A stretch of 27,321 bases of DNA. Origin: a virus. The translations under genes were made by a program, and so were the position numbers. This document shows positions 7,165 through 18,000 of the stretch, piece by piece. Under the pieces are notes generated by a model. The model was not told the origin of the DNA and did not search any database. It worked only from the letters and a program-made list of their open reading frames with translations. The stretch is taken from the IMG/VR virus record IMGVR_UViG_3300042359_000026, positions 1-27,321 of that record; one strand, 5' to 3'. Position 1 is the stretch's first letter. The number at the start of each line of letters is the position of its first letter.

Positions 7165-9018
7165 ATGGCTTATACACAACAGACCCCTATTGGCACGCCT
7201 GACGTCAACTTAATCACAAAGACGCTGGCTAGCTTACAGCCGGACTCAGCGTTGCAGCAGTACGCACAGTTACATAAAAACAATCCATACATTTTGTCGC
7301 TGGCAAAGTCAGAATCAGACCGCCGTAAAGCTCTGCGCACTGCCGCGCAAGGAAATCCCGGACAGATGCCCACAGTGGCGGATAGAGAAATTGCTGGCAT
7401 GGCTACGCCTGTGATGACTCAGTACGGTGGCCAGTTGCAAACAGGCTCTGGCGGTCGTGTGCAGACAGAACTTCCCGAGAACCAAGGCATTGCTCAAATC
7501 CCTACGCCCAATATGCGGGGCATGGCCGATGGCGGTATTGCAGGCTACGAAGACGACGAAGAAGGTATGGCCACTGGTGGTATGGGTGGCATGTTTAACT
7601 TTGCCCAGCAAAGCGAGCCTGTAGTGCGCATGTCTGGTGGTGGGCATATTCCACGTTATCAGGGCGTTCCCAAAGCTGTGGGTGGTGACGGAAGTGTTGT
7701 AAGTAGTAACCCTATGTTTAACATTCCCGATTTCCGAGCTGTACAACCACGCGACACATTTACTCAACAAGGTGCTCCAGAAAACACACCGTTGTTTCAA
7801 CGCATTATGGAAAGTTTAAGCGGTGGTAATAAAGAGCGTCAGCTTGCCATGATTGAGCAAAAGATTGCGCAAGGTACGGCTACACCTGAAGAAGTTGCCG
7901 CATACAAAGAAGTAAAAATTAAAGGCGGTGACAAAGCCGCAACATTTGACCAGCAGGCCCTGCGCGACGCAAAGTATCCACCACAAGACGCTATACGCAC
8001 TAAAGACTTTCCCGGTGTAAAACCCGGCTTTGAGAAGCCTCCCGCTGACATGCCCGGTACAGTTGCAGCAGACAAACCAGCAGCCAAAAAAGTTATTGAC
8101 TCCGCAGGCCAAGCGTCTAGCAAAGTAGCGAGCAACTACCCAAATACGCCCGAAGGCTACCGCCAACGTTTAGATGCTTTAGCAGGCACAGCGGCAGAAG
8201 CTAAAGACCCGTTTGCTGCGATGCAAGCAGATATTGCCGCCGAAGAAAAAGCCGCATCACTGGAACGTAAAGCCGAGTTTGAAAAAGGCGTAACTGCCCG
8301 TGGCGAAGCCTTCAAAGGTAGAGAAGGCCGTCTGGCTGAGCGCGAAGCACGCCTTGGTAAAGAAGACGAACGCAACACAGGCTTGGCTTTGCTTGAAGCA
8401 GGTCTGGGCATGATGACCAGCCGCGGCCCCGGTCTGTCCGGTATTGCTGAAGGCGCTAAAGCGGGTGTGGCGTCGTTCGCTGCGGGCAAACAACGCATGT
8501 TGGCGGCTAAAGATAAGCTCGACGATGCACGCGATCAGATTGAAGAGTACCGCCGCAACGAAGCCAACCTGACGGACAAAGAGCGTCGTGCTATGAACGA
8601 CGACATCAATAAAACCATTATTCAAGGCAAGAAAGAAGGTCTTGCCGGTATTAGACTGGCATACGGCGTTAACAAGACGGAAGCGCTTAAACTGCTTGAA
8701 GTTTCTGCTAACGACCAGCGTTCGCTCCTAGAAAATCAATCCAGAGAACGCGCCGCTGGTGCGGGTAGCCCACAAGCCTTGTACAGATTACTGGGTAACG
8801 GCGACATTGAAAAGGGCTACCGTTTGGCTACTGAGATTCAAGCCGGTAAGAAAACCTTGGCACAAAGCTATGAAGCGTATTTAGTTGCTACTTCTAAAAA
8901 CGATCCAAGCATAAACCCACCGTTGACTCCTCAACAGTTTGTAACACAAGTCCGAGCAATTCAAGCACTAGAAAAAGGTGTTCCCGGAGCCGTTGAAGGC
9001 ACACCAGACCGCAAGTAA
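7165..9018 (+). CDS. Coiled-coil virion/ejection-like protein with GG motifs
   Basis: This 617-aa protein starts at an ATG 2 nt after the previous stop, with AGGA (7155-7158) 6 nt upstream. The N-terminal about 115 residues are helical (NPYILSLAKSESDRRKAL). A Gly/Met cluster follows at 117-145 (MADGGIAGYEDDEEGMATGGM), then RMSGGGHIPRYQG at 155-167. A charged, Ala/Glu/Lys-rich coiled-coil region spans about 340-480 (FEKGVTARGEAFKGREGRL), with a small hydrophobic island (LALLEAGLGMMTSRGPGLSG). The C-terminal part is helical (LYRLLGNGDIEKGYRLATEI). The composition resembles internal or ejection proteins of podoviruses. No catalytic motif is recognised. It is the last gene before a strong terminator, so the structural operon ends here. 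Confidence 0.7.
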   Translation: MAYTQQTPIGTPDVNLITKTLASLQPDSALQQYAQLHKNNPYILSLAKSESDRRKALRTAAQGNPGQMPTVADREIAGMATPVMTQYGGQLQTGSGGRVQTELPENQGIAQIPTPNMRGMADGGIAGYEDDEEGMATGGMGGMFNFAQQSEPVVRMSGGGHIPRYQGVPKAVGGDGSVVSSNPMFNIPDFRAVQPRDTFTQQGAPENTPLFQRIMESLSGGNKERQLAMIEQKIAQGTATPEEVAAYKEVKIKGGDKAATFDQQALRDAKYPPQDAIRTKDFPGVKPGFEKPPADMPGTVAADKPAAKKVIDSAGQASSKVASNYPNTPEGYRQRLDALAGTAAEAKDPFAAMQADIAAEEKAASLERKAEFEKGVTARGEAFKGREGRLAEREARLGKEDERNTGLALLEAGLGMMTSRGPGLSGIAEGAKAGVASFAAGKQRMLAAKDKLDDARDQIEEYRRNEANLTDKERRAMNDDINKTIIQGKKEGLAGIRLAYGVNKTEALKLLEVSANDQRSLLENQSRERAAGAGSPQALYRLLGNGDIEKGYRLATEIQAGKKTLAQSYEAYLVATSKNDPSINPPLTPQQFVTQVRAIQALEKGVPGAVEGTPDRK

Positions 9019-9033
9019 TGGCATAATCTACAG

Positions 9034-9063
9034 CAGGGGTGGTACGGCGCTACCCCTGTTTTT
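9034..9063 (+). terminator. Rho-independent terminator after the structural operon
   Basis: A 10-bp stem (9034-9043 with 9049-9058, including two G-U pairs; core CAGGGGT/ACCCCTG) closes a 5-nt loop (ACGGC). Five T residues follow at 9059-9063. It lies 16 nt after the stop of the 617-aa gene and 26 nt before the giant gene. It could terminate or attenuate transcription and so lower expression of the 11-kb gene. Confidence 0.88.
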
Positions 9064-9088
9064 CTAAGCCGAACAATTTGGTGCACAC

Positions 9089-12000
9089 ATGGCAAAAGTT
9101 CTTCCTCTACCCGATGGTTCAACAGTAGCAATCCGCGAAGGCGAGACGCCTGCACAGACATGGGAGCGCGCGCAGCGTATGTACCCAGAAGCGTTTGGCG
9201 GTGCTGCAGAGGAAGAGAAACAAAAGAAACGCCCGGGGTTTTTTGGCAGTGTTGGCCAAGGCGGTGAGCAACTTTTTTCAACACAACGTACAGGCTTAGC
9301 CTCTCTGTTTGACAAAGACAAAGCCGCAGAAGCGGGTATTGAGCGCCAGAAAGATATCCAACAACGATATGGCGAGCAGCCCGGTTTTGCAGAAGTTACT
9401 AAGGCGTATGAAGAAAAAGGCTTGCCTTCCGCCATTGGCGAGTACATTCGCCAAATCCCTAATGCTTTAGCTCAACAAGCCCCGCAAATTGCAGAAGCTG
9501 CAGCCGCGGCTAGAGCCGCTGGTATTGCCACAAAGAGTCCTTACGGTGCTTTGGCTGGCGCTTTTGGCCCGTCTTTTGCACAACAATACGGCGGCTTCCT
9601 TGAAGCACAAGCACAGGAACAGCAAGCAAAAGGCGAACCTGTTGACGTTAATCGTTTGAAAGCTGCCGCTTTTGCCGTCCCTGCCGCTGGCTTAGACGTA
9701 GTTACCATGCTGATCCCTATGGGTCGTAGCATTGCCAAAGCTATCTTTGGCCCCAACATTGAAAAGTTACTGACAAGAGGCGCTACTGCCGAAGCCGAAA
9801 AGCTTGCCGCTACTAAGTTGGCTGACGAAGGTTTCCTCAAAACACTGGGTAAAGGTACAGCTAAAGGCGTGGCGTTTCAGGTTCCGGGTGAAGTTACGCA
9901 ACAGTTCTTGCAACGTGCGCAAGCCGGTCAGTCGTTGTTTGACGAAGAAGCGTTTGCCGACTATGGCCAGACAGCGTTTGAGGTATCCAAGCTAGGCATC
10001 CTTGGCGGTGCTGGTCGTTATGCGGATAAGTCAGCCGCCCGTACGCGGATCAAAGCGGAAGATACTGAGAAGACCAAACAAGAGAAAGCTGCAGCCCGCT
10101 TACAAGCCACGCAAGAAGCCGAAGCACTTGCCACAGCTGAAGAGATTAAAAAGAACAGCCCTCAGTACGCACTAGAGGTAGACAGCCGTCTAGAAGCCGT
10201 TAAAGCGCAAATTAAAGAGTTAGATACTGCAAGCAATGTCACAGTTGCAGAAGGCGATATTGCCGCTGAAGCCGCTAAGAAAGAAGCGCAAAAAGCCAAG
10301 AAAGACTTACGCAATTCTGACGAAACCAAAGCGTTGATTAAAGAGTGGAACACACTCAAGCCCAGAATTTTAGAAGCTAGAGAAGAGCGACGCATATCTA
10401 GCATGACGCCTGAAGAATTTGCCCTTGAAGAAGCAGAGAAACAAAAGCAAATCTCCGGCAAACAAAGAATTACGCCCACAGAAGTGGGTGCCGAAGACCC
10501 CTTTGCAACACCGCCAACGGACGCGGCTAGGTACGCACAAGACCGTATTGATCTGGCTAAACAGCAGGTTCCAGAACGCGTAGCTATGGCTACCGAGAAA
10601 GACCCTAAGAAACAAGATTTAAGCGTCTATATAGATTACTTGATGGCTGACACGTACATGGCGGGGCAGTTGGTTAGAACGCGTACGCCACTACCTCTTT
10701 TGGTTGCTCCACGTAAAGATGCCGAAGCACAAGCTCGTGCGCAGAAAAAAGCAGAAGAGACTGTATATGGTGCACTGAATCTTCAATTAGAAGAGCAACG
10801 CCTACAGAAAGCAGCGCAAGCGGCGCAACCAAACCAGCAACGTCTTGGTGTATTGGAAGAACAAGAGCAAGCCACTCTTGAAGCTAGCCGTGCGGCTGAT
10901 GTACAAGCCGCAGAAGATGCCGCACTGCGTGAACGCATGACGCCGGAGATGCAGGCACTACAGCGTATGAAACGTGCGCCTTCTCCAATGACTGAGAACT
11001 TGGAGATGTTTGGGGGCAAAGAAGCGCCACCAACGTCGTCTGCCGCGTTTGGTCAGTTACAACAACGCTTACAGGGTATACCGCTAGAAGAAGGTACGTT
11101 GCCTACAGCCGAAGAGGTTGTGCCTGCAGAGGAAGAAAAGCGTGTTGTCACGCGTGAGCCAGCAAAAGATTTCCGTCTGTACCCACGTTCTGAGAAGTCT
11201 GGCGCTCCCATCACGCCTGAAAATTTAAAAGGCCGTATCAACCGTGCGCTGTCCGTGTTTGACTTGTCTCCAGAAGCCGAAGCGTTCTTGCGCCGCGCAG
11301 AGCAGGTAATCCCGCAAGCAGACATGACGCTCAAGCAAGCTACGTCTGGGGCTACAGACCAAGGCACACGCCAGAATGTCTCAGAGTCGCAGGGCTTCCT
11401 CACATTACTTGACCAGCAGTTGTCCAAGATTGAGAGCGGAGCAGAGGGCGTACCTCGCAAAGGCGCTGGCCGTCCAGTAACCCTTCAAACTTTTCCGCCA
11501 ACAAAACAAACACAGGCGCAGGTTAGCACCACAACGCCAACAAAAGAATTTAAGAAAGATGTTGATAGTATTACCGAAGCCGTCCCCGGACAAGCCGCGT
11601 CTGTATCTCAGACTGAGATGTTTGCTCAGCGTGAGCGTCTGGAACGTACAGGCAAACCCGGCAAGTTGCCCGGTTTTGTAGCCCAGCCAGAAGAAGATAA
11701 GCGCACACAGGGTGTGCCCGGCAGAGCCAAGGTTGAGAAACGTGGTCAAGACATTAACGAGCCTGTCTACCGTATAGACCCTGTTACGGGCAAACGCCAA
11801 CTGGTGTCAGGCACTATACGCGGCAAGGGCGTAGAGGCCATCCCCTTGTCTTTACAGCGTGAATTGGAGCCTTTAATTCGTCTGTCTGAGACTGTTCGTG
11901 ACGAGCAAGCTGGTCAGTTGGCTTTGTTTGGTGCAGCCGATGAGCGTAGCCGTGTACAGAAGGCCGAGCGCCGTGGCATTGAGGCTGGCCCGAGCCTAGA

Positions 12001-15000
12001 CATTGGTGCAAGACCTGACGTAGAAGCGTTCCAGCGTTTCATTAACAGTCCATACGTTCGCAGGCTCAAACAAGACATGAAGCAGTCCGAGAAAGACTTG
12101 ACTCCTGTCCGTGCGTTCTTGAACAAGGCGTTGCCGCGTCTGAAACAGATGCTGAAAGACAGCAAGGCAACCACTGCCCGCATGAGCAAAATCAAGAACT
12201 GGACTAAGTTCTTGAAGGAAAACCGTGAGTTGACCGCGTTCCAGACTAACACTGAGAACATGGTGTTGCAGATGAACAATCTGAAGCTAAACGTCAGTGA
12301 CCTTAATGCCCGTATCGCATCGTATGAGCAGGCTAAAAACGACCTTATTAAAGAATCTAACCGCGTTGGTGTGCGTGCCAGAGGCGGCGCAGTAGAGATT
12401 AAGTTGTTTAAAGAGTTAGACGACTTGTTGGCGTTGTACCAAGAAGCCAAAGCAGAACTTGTGCAGACCAAGGGCGCACTGGACTTAGTGCGTACGCAGA
12501 TCAAAGTGTTGGTGGGTGAGCAACGTTTGGCTGAACTCAAAGCCACAACCGACCCCTTGGCTAAATCTAATGCTGCCGCTCAAGACGAGATTAAACGCTT
12601 GCAAGAAGCCGTGCGCACAGCACAGGCGGAAGTTGGCGAAGCCGAAACTAAAGAACGCCAAGCTGCCGCAGACAAGGCGCAGGCTGTAAAAGGCGCTAAA
12701 GCTGGTTCCGTACAGCAGTTGGAAACCCAGATATCTAACGAGCGTACTCGCCGTTGGAACGTAGCGATGTCTGGTTTTGGGGATCGATCAGAAGCTACCT
12801 ACGAAAAAAGTGCGGCAGACCCAGATACAGGTGCGGCATTTTTACGCACATACCCTACATACGATTTATACAAAGCGGAAAAAAATGTGCAAGTCCGCGC
12901 ACTTGGCGCTGCCGAACAAGATGCTCGTGAACGTGGGTTGACTGCCGATGCCGCCAGTGAAGTTAAGTACAAGAATGATCTGTACAACAAGCCCCTGATA
13001 TCGTTGGTTCTTGAGCTTGGCAACATTGACAAACAACTATCTGAGGCCGCGACTAAAGTTACTGCCGCTAGAAAGAAATCCGGCTCGTATGTCGGGGGCG
13101 AACAAAACGTACAGGCGTTTAAAGGCATGGGTTCGGCTATTCGACTCCAAAGCCGTTTGTCTGTGCGCAAAGAAACGCTTGAGAATGCCATCAACTTTAT
13201 GCGGGCGCGTAACGTGCCGCTTAGAAAAAAACTAGGCGCAGAGCCAGAAGCTCGTTCAGCCAGCATCGAAGAACAAGACGCTATCGACCAGTATGTAGAC
13301 CAAGTGCAAGAGTTGGGCAAAGCCACTGACCGCTTGGCCGCTTTGACTATTGAGCGTGACGATGCTATTAAAGAAGGAAAGACCAAAACTGTTGAGCGCT
13401 TGAACGGTCGGATTGATGAAGTTAATACTGAAATTAATACTGGTACAGCAGATAAAGCTAGGCTTGCCGTTGCTCTGCAAGGCCGTGTGTCGGCTGGCGC
13501 TCGTCAAACTACCAGTGCCCCTGCCAAGTTCCGCACAGGTACAGACGAGTCCAAGCGTAATGTTGGTTCCGTCAGACAGCCGTTGGTGGAGAGCCGCACT
13601 ATTAAGTCGCCAACAGTCAAGCAAGCTGTGGCAGAAGCTAACGCATACGCAGAAAAAATTAGGGCTGGCCAGAAAGATTTAACTACCGCACAAGAAGCGG
13701 CCATCGAAGTTGAGCGCCAAGCTGAGTTCCAGTACATCCTTGAGAGGCGTGAAGCTGAACTTACAACTAATCTTCAAGAATCTACAGACGAACTTGCACG
13801 TTTAAAAGCTATTCAGGAAAGACTGTCGTTACAGAAAAAACAAGTAACGCGTAAAGATTACAGAGAGACCGTTGCTCTTCCTTCAGAGCAAGAACTGACC
13901 AATCTTGATAACGAAATAAAAAGCTTTACCAAAGAGTTGGCGGCTGTCAAGCGTGAGTTGACAGAGCAGATGCGCAAGATGTATCGCAACGACACATCAA
14001 TAGTGGCTGAAGAAGTAGAAGCGCCTGAGCCTAAACCTCGTGGTCGCCCACGTAAAATAACTGAAGAAGATGTGTATGGCGAAGATACCCGCAAGACTTC
14101 CGCTATGGAAGATGTGTACAACCCACGAGAAGGCGAAGAGTACGCCCGAGGCGTTGAGTCAACAAGCCCAGACCTGACAACTGCACAAGTACGTGCGCTA
14201 GAGAACAACGATCTGCGTGCCGCCTTCACCAATATGGCAAACGACCCTGCTACATCGCAGGTCAACCGTGCCGTAGCGCAGCGTCTAGCAGACATGCTGG
14301 ACGACACCAGTGTGTCAATCCAGAGCCAAGTAAAAGACGAAAACGGCAAAGCCGTACTGGGTTCCGCTACTAGTCGACGCATTAAATTAAGCCGTGATGG
14401 TGGCTTGTCACAAGAGATTTTGTTACACGAAGGCACACACGCCGCAGTAGAGCGCGTGTTGCAGATGGATGAGAGCAACCTGACCAAGCAGCAGATTGTT
14501 GCCAAGCGTGAGTTGCAAGCGCTGTACGCCGCTATCAAGAACGATCCGAAGATTACTAGCGCGTCTGCCAAGGGCAGCATCTCTGAGTTTGCCGCTGAAG
14601 TCATGTCCAACCAAACCCTGCAACGTCAACTGCAAGGTAAGAAATGGCGTCTGTCTGATGCATGGGCTGGCTTTAAGAGCATCATCATGCGCTTGTTGGG
14701 CGTGGATCGTCCAGAGACTATGTTCGGTGCAGCACTTCAGTCTATTGATGCGTTGATGATTCCATCCAGTATGCGCACTGCAGGCGTTGAGCGGACAGTA
14801 TCCCGTAAGCTGGCACAGAAAGACATTGCCGCGCTAGATACCGGTAGTAACTCGATGCGCCAGTTTGCCGATCAGTTTGGCCCAGAGATCAAGCAGAAAG
14901 ACCGTACAGCAGAAGACGCTGATCGAATTGGTAGAGGCATGCTTGACAAGATGGCGTTATTTCCAAATGAATACATAAGCGGTGTTGATGAGGACAAGTT

Positions 15001-18000
15001 GGCAAAAAACACCAAAGTGATTATGTCGGACGGCAAGCCGTTTGACGAAAATAACCCACTTCACTATGTAGAGGCTGACGCACAGACATACGTTAACTTG
15101 GCCATAAAACAAGGCAGTAATCTGGGAACTATATTAGCTAACGAAACTACAGCCAAACGCGAATCGGATTTGCGCGAACTTGTCTATGACCTATTAAATA
15201 CTCCTGAGTACACATACGTTGAACAAGCGTTGGTGGCTAAGGCCGCATCTAAATATGCTGTATTGTCAGACAAAGCAGGACGTTTAAAGCTGGCTGAAAT
15301 AGGTAAAGACAATACGCACCATTTAGCGTTTGTCAGTAGCAAAGACGCTGCCGAAGTTATTCGCAAACTGCGTGAAGGTCTACCACTTAAGCAAGCGTTC
15401 CTTGCAGGCATGCAGGAAATGGCTGACCGCAACGCAGAAAACAACGCCAAGAAAGACGGCTGGCAAAAGTTTGACCAACACCTGTTGCCTGAGCGACCAG
15501 AAGTGCGTGTGCGTTTAATGACGCCAGAAGACATGACGTTTAGCGGTATGCGTTTTGAAATGAAACGCGCAGACAACCCCAACTTGTTTGAAAGAAACGG
15601 CCGGCCCGTTGACCGCGCAGAACTTTCGGCAGAACTTCAAGCAATTTGGGAAAAAGAAATTTTTGAAAGAGGTGCACGAAGAGGCCCTGTAAGAGCCGGT
15701 CGTGTATTAGCACGCCCTGTACGTTTCAATGATGGACGTGAAGGGTTTGCCGCCGAGTTACGGGCGATTGCTGATCGCGCAAACAGAACTGAACCTACAC
15801 AAGCAGATTTATTTGAAGAAAAAGTTACGCAAGAACCGATCCGTGTTTTAAAGCTTACATACGAGCAAGCGGATTTGCTTGAAATGGAGAACGCTCGTTT
15901 AGAAATTGAAGGCGAACCAAAGCTAACAACTATTGACGAGACTGCCAAGTTTTTAGATTCTTACTACACCGAAATTTACGCAAACGCAAAAGGCATTCAA
16001 AAAGCAGCGGAAGAACTAAACGCGGGGGCGGCAAACACGTCTTGGTGTACAGGCAGTTCTGTACAAACGGCTAAGAGTCAGATTGAACAGGGCGACTTTT
16101 ACATTTACTACAAGAACGGAAATCCATCAGTTGCAGTTCGTATGAACGGTAAAACGGATGTTGGCGAAGTTCGTGGCAACACCGAGTCTCAAGGTCTTAC
16201 AAATGAACAAGAACTGATTGCCAAAGACTTTTTGTCTAGTAAAAACTTTACAGGTTCCGAAAGTTTTATTGAAACGCTGGAGCGCAAACAAGCGCTGACA
16301 AGCATTTTAAAAGGCGAGAAAGCTTTTGATGTGCCGTTTTTAATGAAGCTGGGTTCTTATGTAGATGTTTCAACCGGCGATGCTGATGCATACGATATAC
16401 GAAGATTGTTAAATTTTTCTGCTATAGATGGAGAAAATTTTGTAGCGCGTCCAGATCCAACCGATGCTTTGGTTAACGCTGTAGGTAAAAAATTAGGTGA
16501 ATCAACAGAAGCCGCTACAAAAGAAGGCCACTTCCCCGGCATTCGCGGTTACTTTGCATTTAACCAATTTAATTACGAACTACGAGGTGATAGATTTGAA
16601 GTTCCTGCCGACAATGTACGCACCGTTGACAGCATTCTCTTTTTAAGTGGTGACTCATATTTACCAAATTTAGAATCAGTAAACGAAGTTTCGGTTTCTG
16701 GCGATGCTGTTGTTCGTTTACCAAAAATTAGAAACGTTGATCTGGTTAGATTTAGCGGGGAAGACAAAAACAAACCAATGTTGGTGCTGGCAGACAACGC
16801 GGTAATTAACCGTATTGAAACTGGCGACAGCTTTGAGACTAACCCCGGTAGGCTAAACGTTACAATTAAAAACGCAACGGTTGTTAACAAAATTTCAGTT
16901 AACGCCGACTTTACTGCGCTTGATTTGTTTTTACCAGATGCTATTTACGCGCCTGAGATGACTCCTAAAGCGCGTGAGCGTGCTGTTGCTGACGGAAACT
17001 CTATGCAGTTTTTTGGGCTTATGCAAGAGCTCCAAAAACAGTACGGCATAAAAAATATCAAAGCTGACGCTGACAACAATATTGTTAACACGTTGCGCAA
17101 AGCCACAAAAGAAGCGTTAGGTCAAAGTGCTGTTGATTATGCGGACGGTCTAGACTTTGGTGAGTTTGACACTAGCGAAGACAGAACTGCTGGGAACATG
17201 TATGAGTGGATGGCAAGCGTGCGAGAAGAATTGGAAGCAAAACACGCTTCCCCAAAAGCAGATATTTTTAAAATTGCAAAAAAAGTAAACGAAGCTTTTA
17301 ACATTGAAACTGTTGCGCCAGAAGAAAAACTTATTGACAGCAGAAGCCAGCTTGGAACTGTTGATATTCCCAACCGCATAGCTGACCAACCACCAGTACT
17401 GGAGATGATTGAGCCAGAAGAAACACCACGTTACGCACGGGCTGCGCAGTATGGCGAAGAAAATGCGCTGGTGGACTTGGCCAAAGACATCATGTCCAAG
17501 AAGAAAACTTGGAAAGAACAGGCAGGTACTAAGCCGTTCCTTCAGGCTGAGATGGAGTTGGTGGACATGCGTGCTGGGTTGCGCGAAGCTTTGAAGGCTG
17601 GCGCTAAAGAGATTGGCGACGACATGCTGTTTACTCAGGCTATGTCGCACATTGTCATGGCCGACCAGAAGATGGCAATGCTAAATGCCTCTCTCCAAAA
17701 GGGGCCGATGGAGTTGTACACCGACGAAAAAGGTTTTAAAGGTGTCAGGTCTATTGATAAGAATAACGCGCTTGACGTGTTCAAGTCTGTTGCGGATATC
17801 CCAATGGGAGATCCTGAAGCCAAAGCCAACATAGCCACCACCTATATGATTGCCCAACGTGCAATGAATAAGGGCGTGGCCAAGCTAGACCTTGGTGCTC
17901 TTGGTGTAACAGAGGAAAAACTTAAAGCTGCGCTTGCCGCAGCCGATGCTGATCCCAAACTTAAAGCCGCACTCGAGGCAACCCGTTCTGCGTACAACGC

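Noticed and set aside
13858-14610. 250-aa leftward ORF inside the giant gene (also 11914-12546 and 12799-13386)
   Set aside because: Antisense to a continuous coding frame. The protein is Ser/Ala/Leu/Arg-rich as expected for a reverse-frame shadow, with no ribosome site or recognisable domain.
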